Below, piece by piece: positions 1-10,505 of a DNA stretch of 64,000 nucleotides. The notes under the pieces are model-generated. The model searched no databases. It was given only the letters and a program-made list of their open reading frames with translations, and was not told the DNA's origin. The position numbers and the translations under genes were made by a program. The DNA is from Cronobacter dublinensis subsp. dublinensis LMG 23823 (GTDB taxonomy: Bacteria > Pseudomonadota > Gammaproteobacteria > Enterobacterales > Enterobacteriaceae), in the NCBI RefSeq assembly GCF_001277235.1, contig NZ_CP012266.1, positions 4,367,068 through 4,431,067 of the forward strand. Reading direction: 5' to 3'. Position 1 is the first letter of the stretch, and every line of letters begins with the position of its first letter.

Positions 1-674
1 GTAGCCTGCGCTTTGAGCCCGATGCCAGCGCCCAGGGCGAGCTGATCCTGAACGAAAAACTGGCTAAACAGCTGGTTGCCGCCGCTAACTGGGTAAAACT
101 GCAGAGCGACGAAGGTGAAATTAATCCGGTCGACATTCTGCGCTGGCCTGGCGTGATGGCGGCTCAGGAGCAGGATCTGGACACTATCGCTGCTGAAATC
201 CTCACGGCGCTGGACGGCGCGCTCGATGACTTTATCGTGGCGCGCGAGACCGAAGGCCAGGCGCTGAAAGCGCTTATCGAACAGCGCCTGGAGGGCGTGA
301 GCGCGGAGGTAACCAAAGTGCGTGCGCATATGCCGGAAATTCTCCAGTGGCAGCGTGAACGCCTGGTGTCCAAACTCGAAGAGGCGCAGGTTCAGCTAGA
401 AAATAACCGCCTGGAACAGGAGCTGGTTATGATGGCGCAGCGTATTGATGTCGCTGAAGAGCTCGACCGTCTGGAAGCGCATGTTAAAGAAACCTATAAC
501 ATTCTGAAGAAAAAAGAGGCGGTAGGTCGCCGCCTGGACTTCATGATGCAGGAATTTAACCGCGAATCTAATACGCTGGCATCAAAATCTATTAATGCCG
601 AAGTGACTAACTCCGCCATTGAACTCAAAGTATTAATTGAGCAAATGCGCGAGCAGATCCAGAACATTGAGTAA
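1..674 (+). CDS. yicC: YicC-family endoribonuclease, C-terminal part (5' end outside window)
   Basis: The reading frame is open from base 3 and gives about 223 residues of a protein whose E. coli relative has about 287, so the N-terminal quarter is missing. The visible part has the long charged helical region typical of YicC and ends with the family's conserved tail (SNTLASKSINAEVTNSAIE, then VLIEQMREQIQNIE). The family is described as a widespread bacterial endoribonuclease implicated in small-RNA turnover; that role comes from the literature. ATG 153 is internal to the gene and not a start. A strong hairpin terminator follows directly. Confidence 0.93.
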   Translation, partial: SLRFEPDASAQGELILNEKLAKQLVAAANWVKLQSDEGEINPVDILRWPGVMAAQEQDLDTIAAEILTALDGALDDFIVARETEGQALKALIEQRLEGVSAEVTKVRAHMPEILQWQRERLVSKLEEAQVQLENNRLEQELVMMAQRIDVAEELDRLEAHVKETYNILKKKEAVGRRLDFMMQEFNRESNTLASKSINAEVTNSAIELKVLIEQMREQIQNIE

Positions 675-680
675 TCCGTA

Positions 681-703
681 AAGGGCCCATTTGGGCCCTT
701 CTT
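681..703 (+). terminator. Rho-independent terminator of yicC
   Basis: Perfect 8-bp arms AAGGGCCC / GGGCCCTT close a 4-base ATTT loop 7 bases after the yicC stop and are followed by a short T-rich end. The stem is strong but the T-tract is short. Confidence 0.8.
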
Positions 704-882
704 AACGCCTGCTGCTGTCCTGTCGAGCCTTATGCCAGCGCGGTATTCCTGAGCCATCAGCCCGTTTTATCGCCTTCTCATCGTATTAAAAAAACTAATC
801 CTAACCCTTTCACTTTAGAAAAACTCAATCGTGACACTTCGCACAACTCGTTACCCTTCCCGGCCAGCTACCGGAGGAAACG

Positions 883-1500
883 ATGTTACTGCATGTGCTT
901 TACCTGATTGGGATTACCGCAGAAGCGATGACGGGGGCCCTTGCGGCCGGGCGTCGTCGGATGGACACCTTTGGCGTCATAATTATCGCTACCGCGACCG
1001 CGCTTGGCGGCGGCTCCGTCAGGGATATCCTGCTGGGTCACTACCCGCTGGGCTGGGTAAAGCACCCGGAATATGTGGTGATTGTCGCCGCAGCGGCGGT
1101 TATCACGACCTTCGCTGCGCCTCTGATGCCACATTTGCGACGCCTTTTCCTGATACTGGATGCGCTGGGACTGGTCGTGTTTTCCATTATCGGCGCGCAA
1201 ATCGCGCTGGATATGGGCGAAGGCCCGATCATCGCATCAATAGCCGCGGTGGTGACCGGCGTCTTTGGCGGCGTATTACGGGATATGTTTTGCAAACGCA
1301 TTCCTCTCGTCTTTCAAAAAGAGCTTTACGCGGGCATCTCTTTCGCCGCAGCCGTGCTGTATATCGCGCTGGAACACTATGTCTCAAGCCATGATGTAGT
1401 GGTGATAGCAACACTGCTGTTCGGCTTTACCGCACGTCTGTTGGCGCTGCGCTTCCGTCTCGGTCTGCCGGTTTTCCATTATCGTGCCGAAACGCACTGA
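883..1500 (+). CDS. yicG: TRIC-type / UPF0126 inner membrane protein YicG
   Basis: This 205-residue integral membrane protein has about seven hydrophobic segments arranged as two similar halves. Each half contains the glycine- and arginine-rich signature GGGxxRDxxxG (GGGSVRDILLG near residue 46 and GGVLRDMF near residue 128) that defines bacterial trimeric intracellular cation channel (TRIC) homologues. By family it is probably a monovalent-cation channel of the inner membrane; the physiological role in enterobacteria is unclear. The start is supported by the Shine-Dalgarno GGAGGAAA at 872-879. In E. coli dinD lies between yicC and yicG; here the genes are adjacent with only about 200 bases between them. 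Confidence 0.9.
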   Translation: MLLHVLYLIGITAEAMTGALAAGRRRMDTFGVIIIATATALGGGSVRDILLGHYPLGWVKHPEYVVIVAAAAVITTFAAPLMPHLRRLFLILDALGLVVFSIIGAQIALDMGEGPIIASIAAVVTGVFGGVLRDMFCKRIPLVFQKELYAGISFAAAVLYIALEHYVSSHDVVVIATLLFGFTARLLALRFRLGLPVFHYRAETH

Positions 1501-1566
1501 CGGTTACGCCTGTCGTAGCTTATGTCGCTGTCGCCGGGGCAGGAACCTGTATTGACAACCACATCA

Positions 1567-3267
<1,701 letters not shown>

Positions 3268-3469
3268 GTTTACCCCCTTCGCTTACTTGCCGGGACGGTA
3301 ATACATGACGCTTTCCTGAGGCGACACAGACTGTTGGGTTTTACGAGATGCTTTCCGGCATTTTTCGTCCTTTGCATAAACGAGACGATTTTTCTGGATA
3401 ACGTCTCGCAAAATCGCGCAAAGAGGCGCTTACCCTACGACAAAGACTGCGCCAGCGTAGCGCGACGTG

Positions 3470-3475
3470 TATAAT
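3470..3475 (+). promoter_or_regulatory. Probable -10 element of the gmk-rpoZ-spoT operon
   Basis: A perfect TATAAT lies 50 bases before the gmk start in the divergent ligB/gmk spacer. No strong -35 is apparent at 16-18 bases upstream, so activity is inferred from position and the -10 match only. Confidence 0.5.
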
Positions 3476-3524
3476 AAGGCGGTATACGCACCTCTTTTCG
3501 CATACCAACAGACGTAAAAACCAC

Positions 3525-4148
3525 ATGGCTCAAGGCACGCTTTATATTGTTTCCGCTCCCAGTGGCGCGGGTAAATCCAGCCTTATTCAGGCTTTTTTAA
3601 AGACGCAACCGCTCTATGACTCACAGGTGTCGGTGTCGCATACCACGCGCAATCCCCGTCCTGGCGAAGTGCATGGCGAACATTATTTCTTTGTTAATCA
3701 TGACCACTTTCGGGCGATGATTGCCGAAGATGCGTTTCTTGAACATGCGGAAGTGTTTGGCAATTACTACGGGACGTCGCGCGCCGCTATTGAGCAAGTG
3801 CTGGCGACGGGCGTTGATGTTTTCCTGGATATCGACTGGCAAGGGGCGCGGCAAATTCGTGAAAAAATGCCGCACGCACGCAGTATCTTTATACTGCCGC
3901 CGTCAAAGGAAGAGCTCAACCGCCGCCTGCGCGGCCGTGGTCAGGATAGCGAAGAGGTGATTGCAAAACGTATGGCGCAGGCTGTGGCGGAAATGAGCCA
4001 CTATGCGGAGTACGATTATCTTATCGTTAACGACGATTTTGATACGGCGCTGTCTGACTTAAAAATCATTCTGCGCGCCGAACGTCTGCGTATGAGCCGC
4101 CAGAAGCAGCGACATGACGCTTTAATCACCAAACTATTGGCAGACTGA
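3525..4148 (+). CDS. gmk: Guanylate kinase
   Basis: Gmk phosphorylates GMP to GDP with ATP in the cytosol and is essential for guanine nucleotide supply. The 207-residue length equals that of the E. coli enzyme. The P-loop SAPSGAGKSS spans residues 10-19, and the GMP-binding region (SHTTRNPRPGEVHGEHYFF) and lid arginines (RRLRGRGQDS) are intact. It is first in an operon with rpoZ and spoT, linking GDP/GTP supply to (p)ppGpp metabolism. The ATG chosen gives the conserved N-terminus MAQGTLYIVS; ATG 3721 is internal. Confidence 0.98.
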   Translation: MAQGTLYIVSAPSGAGKSSLIQAFLKTQPLYDSQVSVSHTTRNPRPGEVHGEHYFFVNHDHFRAMIAEDAFLEHAEVFGNYYGTSRAAIEQVLATGVDVFLDIDWQGARQIREKMPHARSIFILPPSKEELNRRLRGRGQDSEEVIAKRMAQAVAEMSHYAEYDYLIVNDDFDTALSDLKIILRAERLRMSRQKQRHDALITKLLAD

Positions 4149-4202
4149 GCGTAGTTTCAGTATCATGCCCAGTCATTTCTTCACCTGTGGAGCTTTTTAA
4201 AT

Positions 4203-4478
4203 ATGGCACGCGTAACTGTTCAGGACGCTGTAGAGAAAATTGGTAACCGTTTTGACCTGGTGCTGGTCGCCGCGCGTCGCGCTCGTCAGATGCAGGTGGG
4301 CGGCAAAGATCCGCTGGTACCGGAAGAAAACGATAAAACCACTGTTATTGCGCTGCGTGAAATCGAAGAAGGTCTGATCAACAACCAGATCCTCGACGTG
4401 CGTGAGCGCCAGGAGCAGCAGGAGCAGGAAGCCGCAGAACTGCAGGCCGTTACCGCTATCGCTGAAGGCCGTCGTTAA
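4203..4478 (+). CDS. rpoZ: RNA polymerase omega subunit
   Basis: This 91-residue protein matches the enterobacterial omega subunit in length and sequence ([20 protein letters not shown] at the N-terminus and an acidic, glutamine-rich tail). Omega wraps the C-terminal part of beta-prime, aids polymerase assembly and forms part of ppGpp binding site 1. It lies 54 bases after gmk and 19 bases before spoT, so it is co-transcribed with the enzymes that make and degrade the nucleotide acting on it. Confidence 0.98.
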
Positions 4479-4497
4479 TAACTTGTGCGGGTAGCCC

Positions 4498-6618
4498 TTG
4501 TATCTGTTTGAAAGCCTGAATCAACTGATTCAACAATACCTGCCTGCGGACCAGATTAAGCGTCTGCAGCAGGCTTATCTCGTTGCACGTGATGCTCACG
4601 AGGGACAGACACGTTCAAGTGGCGAACCCTACATCACTCATCCAGTAGCCGTAGCCTGTATCCTGGCCGAGATGAAACTCGACTATGAAACGTTGATGGC
4701 TGCGCTGCTGCATGATGTGATTGAAGACACGCCTGCCACCTACCAGGATATGGAACAGCTGTTCGGTAAAAGCGTCGCCGAACTGGTGGAAGGGGTTTCT
4801 AAGCTCGATAAGCTGAAATTCCGCGACAAGAAAGAGGCGCAGGCCGAAAACTTTCGCAAAATGATCATGGCTATGGTGCAGGATATCCGCGTCATTCTGA
4901 TCAAACTCGCCGACCGTACCCACAATATGCGCACGCTGGGCTCGCTTCGCCCGGATAAGCGTCGCCGCATTGCCCGCGAAACCCTTGAAATCTATAGCCC
5001 TCTGGCGCACCGCCTCGGTATTCATCATCTGAAAACCGAGCTGGAAGAACTGGGCTTCGAAGCGCTCCATCCTAACCGTTATCGCGTCATTAAAGAGGTC
5101 GTTAAGGCCGCACGCGGCAACCGTAAGGAGATGATTCAGAAGATCCTTTCTGAAATTGAAGGTCGCTTACAGGAGGCGGGTATTCCGTGCCGCGTCAGCG
5201 GTCGCGAAAAACATTTGTACTCCATCTACTGCAAGATGGTGCTGAAAGAGCAGCGTTTCCACTCCATCATGGATATCTACGCGTTTCGCGTGATCGTGAG
5301 AGATGTCGATACCTGTTATCGCGTACTTGGCCAGATGCACAGCCTTTATAAGCCGCGCCCGGGCCGCATGAAAGATTACATCGCCATCCCGAAGGCGAAC
5401 GGCTACCAGTCGCTCCATACCTCTATGATTGGCCCGCACGGCGTGCCGGTCGAAGTGCAGATCCGTACTGAAGATATGGACCAGATGGCGGAAATGGGTG
5501 TCGCGGCGCACTGGGCCTATAAAGAGCACGGTGAAAGCAGCACTACCGCGCAGATCCGCGCCCAGCGCTGGATGCAAAGCCTGCTGGAGCTTCAGCAGAG
5601 CGCGGGCAGTTCCTTTGAATTTATCGAGAGCGTTAAATCCGATCTCTTCCCGGATGAGATTTACGTTTTCACGCCGGAAGGGCGCATTGTCGAGTTGCCT
5701 GCGGGCGCAACGCCGGTCGATTTTGCGTATGCGGTACATACGGATATCGGCCACGCCTGCGTTGGCGCTCGCGTAGACCGCCAGCCCTATCCGCTCTCCC
5801 AGTCGCTTTCCAGCGGCCAGACCGTAGAAATTATCACAGCGCCAGGCGCTCGTCCGAACGCCGCCTGGCTGAACTTTGTCGTGAGCTCTAAAGCGCGCGC
5901 TAAAATTCGCCAGATGCTGAAAAACCTCAAGCGCGATGACTCGGTAAGCCTGGGTCGTCGTCTGCTGAACCATGCGCTGGGCGGCAGCCGGAAGCTGGCT
6001 GAAATCCCGCCGGAACATATCCAGCGTGAGCTGGAGCGCATGAAGCTCGCCACGCTTGACGACCTGCTGGCTGAAATCGGCCTCGGCAACGCGATGAGCG
6101 TCGTGGTCGCAAAAAACCTGCTGCAGGGCGAAGCGGTTTCCAGCAATCAACCGAGCGTGCCGGCGTCAGGCCACAGTCATTTGCCGATTAAAGGCGCGGA
6201 CGGCGTGCTGATCACCTTCGCCAAATGCTGTCGTCCGATCCCGGGCGATCCTATCGTCGCGCACGTCAGCCCAGGCAAAGGCCTCGTTATCCATCATGAA
6301 TCCTGTCGAAATATTCGCGGCTATCAGAAAGAGCCCGAGAAATTTATGGCGGTGGAATGGGATAAAGAGACCGAGCAGGAGTTCATCACCGAAATCAAAG
6401 TGGATATGTTTAACCACCAGGGTGCGCTGGCGAACCTCACGGCAGCAATCAACACCGCAGGCTCAAATATTCAGAGCCTGAACACTGAAGAGAAAGATGG
6501 CCGCGTTTACAGCGCCTTTATTCGCCTCACGGCGCGCGATCGCGTTCATCTGGCGAACATCATGCGTAAAATCCGCGTGATGCCGGACGTGATTAAAGTC
6601 ACTCGTAACAGAAACTAA
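4498..6618 (+). CDS. spoT: Bifunctional (p)ppGpp synthase/hydrolase SpoT (TTG start)
   Basis: SpoT is mainly the Mn-dependent (p)ppGpp 3'-pyrophosphohydrolase and a weak synthetase responding to carbon, fatty-acid and iron stress. The HD hydrolase motif is at H72-D73 (AALLHDVIEDT). The synthetase domain follows at about residues 190-340, then TGS (about 386-447), a helical region, a zinc-finger-like segment with CCRPIPGD and HHESC, and a C-terminal ACT domain. Translation starts at TTG; the resulting MYLFESLNQLIQQYLP is the conserved N-terminus, and E. coli spoT is also annotated from TTG. It has 706 residues against about 702 in E. coli; the extra residues are in the variable linker before LPIKGADG. 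Confidence 0.97.
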   Translation: MYLFESLNQLIQQYLPADQIKRLQQAYLVARDAHEGQTRSSGEPYITHPVAVACILAEMKLDYETLMAALLHDVIEDTPATYQDMEQLFGKSVAELVEGVSKLDKLKFRDKKEAQAENFRKMIMAMVQDIRVILIKLADRTHNMRTLGSLRPDKRRRIARETLEIYSPLAHRLGIHHLKTELEELGFEALHPNRYRVIKEVVKAARGNRKEMIQKILSEIEGRLQEAGIPCRVSGREKHLYSIYCKMVLKEQRFHSIMDIYAFRVIVRDVDTCYRVLGQMHSLYKPRPGRMKDYIAIPKANGYQSLHTSMIGPHGVPVEVQIRTEDMDQMAEMGVAAHWAYKEHGESSTTAQIRAQRWMQSLLELQQSAGSSFEFIESVKSDLFPDEIYVFTPEGRIVELPAGATPVDFAYAVHTDIGHACVGARVDRQPYPLSQSLSSGQTVEIITAPGARPNAAWLNFVVSSKARAKIRQMLKNLKRDDSVSLGRRLLNHALGGSRKLAEIPPEHIQRELERMKLATLDDLLAEIGLGNAMSVVVAKNLLQGEAVSSNQPSVPASGHSHLPIKGADGVLITFAKCCRPIPGDPIVAHVSPGKGLVIHHESCRNIRGYQKEPEKFMAVEWDKETEQEFITEIKVDMFNHQGALANLTAAINTAGSNIQSLNTEEKDGRVYSAFIRLTARDRVHLANIMRKIRVMPDVIKVTRNRN

Positions 6619-6622
6619 CTTT

Positions 6623-7312
6623 ATGAATTCTCAGCGTTATGCGCGTATCTGCGAGATGCTGGCCCGACGTCAGCCCGATCTGACCGTCTGCATGGAGCAG
6701 GTTCATAAGCCTCATAACGTCTCGGCCATCATCCGTACCGCAGACGCCGTGGGCGTCCACGAAGTCCACGCCGTTTGGCCGGGAAACCGCATGCGCACCA
6801 TGGCCTCTTCCGCCGCGGGCAGCAACAGCTGGGTGGAAGTTAAAACGCACCGCACTATTGGCGATGCTGTGGGCCATCTGAAAGCGCGCGGCATGCAGAT
6901 CCTCGCAACACACCTCTCTGATAAGTCAGTCGATTTTCGCGAAATCGACTATACGCGACCGACCTGCATCCTGATGGGACAGGAAAAAACCGGTATCACT
7001 GAAGAGGCATTAAACCTTGCCGACCAGGACATCATTATTCCGATGATCGGCATGGTGCAGTCACTTAACGTTTCTGTTGCCTCTGCACTTATCTTGTACG
7101 AAGCGCAGCGTCAGCGGCAAAACGCGGGCATGTACCGGCGCGCCAATAGCGCGCTGCCTGAAGACGAACAGCAGCGTCTGTTGTTTGAAGGCGGCTACCC
7201 GGTGCTCGCGAATGTGGCGAAGCGTAAAGGCCTGCCCTACCCTCGCGTGAATGACCAGGGTGAAATCGACGCGCCACAGGACTGGTGGGCGACTATGCAG
7301 GCCGCGGAGTAA
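6623..7312 (+). CDS. trmH: tRNA (guanosine(18)-2'-O)-methyltransferase
   Basis: TrmH (SpoU) methylates the 2'-hydroxyl of G18 in the D-loop of tRNAs using S-adenosylmethionine. The 229-residue protein has the SPOUT trefoil-knot motifs: an N-terminal RNA-binding helix region with NVSAIIRTADAVGV, then MGQEKTGITEEAL and MVQSLNVSVASALILYEA, which form the cofactor knot. It begins 4 bases after the spoT stop and ends 3 bases before recG, so the three are translationally close and co-transcribed. Confidence 0.97.
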   Translation: MNSQRYARICEMLARRQPDLTVCMEQVHKPHNVSAIIRTADAVGVHEVHAVWPGNRMRTMASSAAGSNSWVEVKTHRTIGDAVGHLKARGMQILATHLSDKSVDFREIDYTRPTCILMGQEKTGITEEALNLADQDIIIPMIGMVQSLNVSVASALILYEAQRQRQNAGMYRRANSALPEDEQQRLLFEGGYPVLANVAKRKGLPYPRVNDQGEIDAPQDWWATMQAAE

Positions 7313-7315
7313 GCG

Positions 7316-9394
7316 ATGCGTGGCCGTCTGCTGGATGCCGTACCGTTAAGCTCACTGACCGGCGTGGGCACCAGCCAGAGCGCGAAGCTCGCAAAAATCG
7401 GCCTGCATACTGTACAGGATCTGCTGCTGCACTTTCCCCTGCGCTACGAAGACCGCACCCATCTGTATCCCATCAACGACCTCCTGCCCGGCGTCTACGC
7501 TACGGTGGAAGGTGAAGTGCTGAACTGCAATATCACGTTTGGTGGCCGCCGTATGATGACCTGCCAGATAAGCGACGGCACCGGCATCCTGACGATGCGC
7601 TTTTTCAATTTCAACGCTGCGATGAAAAATAGCCTGTCGGCGGGTCGCCGGGTGCTGGCCTACGGCGAAGCGAAACGCGGCAAATACGGCGCGGAGATGA
7701 TTCACCCTGAATACCGTATTCAGGACGATTTGAGTACGCCGGAAATGCAGGAAACCCTGACGCCGGTGTATCCGACGACGGAAGGGATACGCCAGGCGAC
7801 GTTGCGTAAACTTACCGATCAGGCGCTGGAACTGCTCGATACCTGCGCTATCGCCGAGCTGCTGCCGCCTGAGCTATCGCAGGGATTAATGAGCCTGCCG
7901 GAGGCGATACGTACGCTGCATCGTCCACCGCCGGATATGAAGATGGAAGACCTGGAAAGCGGTCAACATCCTGCACAGCGTCGTTTGATTCTGGAAGAGT
8001 TACTGGCCCATAACCTGAGCATGCTGGCGCTACGTGCCGGTGCACAGCGGTATCATGCGCAGTCGCTCGCTGCCAAAGATTCACTTAAAAATCAGTTGCT
8101 CGCTTCTCTGCCCTTCAAACCTACCGGCGCCCAGGCGCGTGTGGTGGCGGAAATCGAGCACGATATGGCGCTGGATGTGCCTATGATGCGGCTGGTGCAG
8201 GGCGATGTTGGCTCGGGTAAAACGCTGGTGGCCGCGCTTGCCGCGCTACGCGCGATTGCCAACGGCAAACAAGTAGCGATGATGGCACCAACCGAGCTGC
8301 TGGCCGAGCAGCACGCCAACAACTTCCGTAGCTGGTTTGCACCGCTCGGCATTGAAGTTGGCTGGCTGGCTGGCAAGCAAAAAGGAAAAGCGCGTCAGGC
8401 TCAACAAGAAGCCATTGCCAGTGGCCAGGTATCGATGGTTGTCGGCACGCACGCGATTTTTCAGGAACAGGTGCAGTTCAATGGCCTTGCGCTGGTCATT
8501 ATTGACGAACAGCACCGTTTTGGCGTACATCAGCGGCTGGCGCTCTGGGAAAAAGGCCAGCAGCAGGGCTTCCATCCCCATCAGCTTATTATGACCGCAA
8601 CACCAATCCCGCGAACGCTTGCGATGACGGCCTACGCGGATCTCGACACTTCAGTGATTGATGAGCTACCGCCAGGCCGCACGCCGGTTACCACCGTCGC
8701 TATCGCCGATACCCGCCGCAATGAGATTATCGAGCGCGTACGCAGCGCCTGTCAGGAAGGCCGTCAGGCATACTGGGTATGCACGCTTATCGAAGAGTCG
8801 GAACTGCTGGAAGCGCAAGCGGCAGAGGCGACCTGGGAGGAGCTAAAGACCACGCTACCAGACCTCAATGTCGGGCTGGTGCACGGGCGCATGAAACCCG
8901 CAGAAAAGCAGGCGGTGATGCAGGCATTTAAGCGCGGTGAAATCCATCTTCTCGTGGCGACAACCGTAATCGAAGTCGGTGTTGACGTACCGAACGCTAG
9001 CCTGATGATCATTGAAAATCCGGAGCGTCTGGGTCTGGCACAGCTTCATCAGTTGCGTGGTCGTGTTGGCCGCGGTGCGGTGGCATCGCATTGCGTACTG
9101 CTTTACAAATCGCCTCTGTCCGCTACAGCACAAAAACGCCTGCAGGTGTTACGTGACAGCAACGACGGGTTCGTTATCGCTCAGAAAGATTTAGAAATCC
9201 GTGGTCCTGGCGAACTTCTGGGTACCCGCCAGACCGGCAATGCTGAATTCCGGGTAGCCGATCTTTTACGTGACCAGGCGTTAATTCCAGAGGTGCAGCG
9301 TATTGCACGACATATCCATGAGCGCTATACGGAGCAGGCTGCGGCATTGATTGAACGTTGGATGCCGGAAACAGAAAAATATTCTAATGCTTAA
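7316..9394 (+). CDS. recG: ATP-dependent DNA helicase RecG
   Basis: RecG is a superfamily 2 helicase that remodels stalled replication forks and Holliday junctions and removes R-loops. The 692-residue protein (E. coli 693) starts with the wedge/OB domain, followed by helicase motifs: Walker A GDVGSGKT near residue 297, the DEQH box (IDEQHRFG) near 398, TATPIPRT, and QLRGRVGRG in the second RecA-like lobe. The TRG region (GTRQTGNAEFRVADL) is present near the C-terminus. It closes the spoT-trmH-recG gene group. No convincing terminator hairpin was seen just after it. Confidence 0.97.
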   Translation: MRGRLLDAVPLSSLTGVGTSQSAKLAKIGLHTVQDLLLHFPLRYEDRTHLYPINDLLPGVYATVEGEVLNCNITFGGRRMMTCQISDGTGILTMRFFNFNAAMKNSLSAGRRVLAYGEAKRGKYGAEMIHPEYRIQDDLSTPEMQETLTPVYPTTEGIRQATLRKLTDQALELLDTCAIAELLPPELSQGLMSLPEAIRTLHRPPPDMKMEDLESGQHPAQRRLILEELLAHNLSMLALRAGAQRYHAQSLAAKDSLKNQLLASLPFKPTGAQARVVAEIEHDMALDVPMMRLVQGDVGSGKTLVAALAALRAIANGKQVAMMAPTELLAEQHANNFRSWFAPLGIEVGWLAGKQKGKARQAQQEAIASGQVSMVVGTHAIFQEQVQFNGLALVIIDEQHRFGVHQRLALWEKGQQQGFHPHQLIMTATPIPRTLAMTAYADLDTSVIDELPPGRTPVTTVAIADTRRNEIIERVRSACQEGRQAYWVCTLIEESELLEAQAAEATWEELKTTLPDLNVGLVHGRMKPAEKQAVMQAFKRGEIHLLVATTVIEVGVDVPNASLMIIENPERLGLAQLHQLRGRVGRGAVASHCVLLYKSPLSATAQKRLQVLRDSNDGFVIAQKDLEIRGPGELLGTRQTGNAEFRVADLLRDQALIPEVQRIARHIHERYTEQAAALIERWMPETEKYSNA

Positions 9395-9891
9395 CCGGCG
9401 GAGTAAACGACCCCGCCACACCGATCAAAAACAGTAAAAACAGGCTATAAATAAATTCTTAATTTTCATCACCATTATTATTTTAGATCCCCTCGTGAAT
9501 CATACGACTTACGTTAAAGTAACTTCACATCTTTAACCCCGAAAAATGTTTAACCCGCCAATATCTTAAAATAACCCTAAAAATACATTCATGAATTGAA
9601 TAGTATAAAGAGTATTTTAAAGATCCCATAGATTGCATAAATGTTTTAATGAAAATCAATTGAAGGCGATATCAACCCGCACAATTTGCATAACGATGCG
9701 TAATGGAGTTGATGTCTATTATACGCGAATTATTTTATTAGATGTTGCCAGTTTATTTTCAGCGCATTAACATCAGCGCCCCGCTCAAGGTAAGTCAGCG
9801 CTATCATGGTTATTTTATTGCTCCTCGAGTACCGGTTTTGACTGCATAAACAATAAATACCAATAAGTATGAATAGCATAGGCGAGATAAC
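9395..9891. other. AT-rich non-coding stretch between recG and the fimbrial cluster
   Basis: About 500 bases contain no ORF with coding character and are clearly richer in A and T than the flanking core genes. This is the left boundary of the accessory island; E. coli has gltS at this position. The A/T tracts and lack of genes suggest a long regulatory region, plausibly bound by H-NS, for the fimbrial genes. That is inference from composition. I saw no integrase remnant, tRNA fragment or long direct repeat. Confidence 0.6.
9838..9866 (+). promoter_or_regulatory. Candidate sigma-70 promoter for the fimbrial cluster
   Basis: TTGACT (9838-9843) is separated by 17 bases from CAATAA (9861-9866), about 25 bases before the first fimbrial start. 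The -35 is good and the -10 is weak, which would suit a regulated promoter. Confidence 0.4.
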
Positions 9892-10431
9892 ATGATGAAC
9901 AAACGTACATTAATTGCATTTATGAGTTGCGCGTTAATTAGCGGAAGCGCGTTTGCTGAAGATAACGTCGCAACGCTTAACGTCACCGGGGCCTTAAACG
10001 GGTCGGCAGCAACATGCACCCTTGCACTTGATCATACTGTGGCGGAGTTAGGGCAGGCGGCCCTTAACATGCTGCCTTATATCGGCTCATCAAGCCAGGA
10101 TGTGAAAACACAAGACGCGTACTTCGTTAATTTTTTAGGTGAAGGCTGTGCTCAGGATAACTATGGCGTGAAGTTTATCGGCGCTACGGATGAGTCCGGC
10201 CAGGCGCTGGCAAATAGCCTCACAGGTGAAGGTGCCGCAGAAGGCATAGCCGTAAATATTTACGATGCGCAGGGTTCGATTATTACGCCAAATACTGGTG
10301 TAGAGCAGGTTTACGAAGAAATTTATCATCGCCATTTTCCTTTCTACTTAGCGATGGCAAAACGTGCCGATCGAGATTCACGAGCAGGGAATGTGCAAGC
10401 CAGCCTGACGGTTGAAATGGTTCGTTTATAA
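9892..10431 (+). CDS. Fimbrial subunit-like protein, first gene of the cluster
   Basis: This 179-residue exported pilin-like protein has a signal peptide (MMNKRTLIAFMSCALISG..., cleavage near SAFA-ED), an N-terminal donor-strand motif (VATLNVTGAL), two cysteines about 50 residues apart (ATCTLAL, GEGCAQDN) and a glycine 14 residues from the C-terminus. It belongs to the same family as the six downstream pilins but is the most divergent, with an unusual aromatic and basic stretch (YHRHFPFY) before the last strand. Position before the chaperone suggests a minor, anchor or terminator subunit; this is inferred. ATG 9895 is an equally possible start, with better spacing from GGCGAG at 9881. Confidence 0.8.
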   Translation: MMNKRTLIAFMSCALISGSAFAEDNVATLNVTGALNGSAATCTLALDHTVAELGQAALNMLPYIGSSSQDVKTQDAYFVNFLGEGCAQDNYGVKFIGATDESGQALANSLTGEGAAEGIAVNIYDAQGSIITPNTGVEQVYEEIYHRHFPFYLAMAKRADRDSRAGNVQASLTVEMVRL

Positions 10432-10505
10432 AGCGCCAGGATTTAACTCACCCGCAAATGATTTGGCGGGCTTAACTTTCAAAAAACAATTAATGGATTA
10501 ATCGA

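Noticed and set aside
831..1394. 187-codon frame overlapping yicG in another frame
   Set aside because: Translation is rich in Arg and Cys with no known fold; yicG fits a known family with a good ribosome site.
5167..6150. 327-codon open frame antisense to spoT
   Set aside because: Shadow of a G+C-rich conserved gene; composition mirrors the spoT codon pattern and no family is recognisable.
9395..9891. Invertible promoter element of the fimS type
   Set aside because: I looked for paired inverted repeats flanking a promoter and a linked recombinase gene and found neither.
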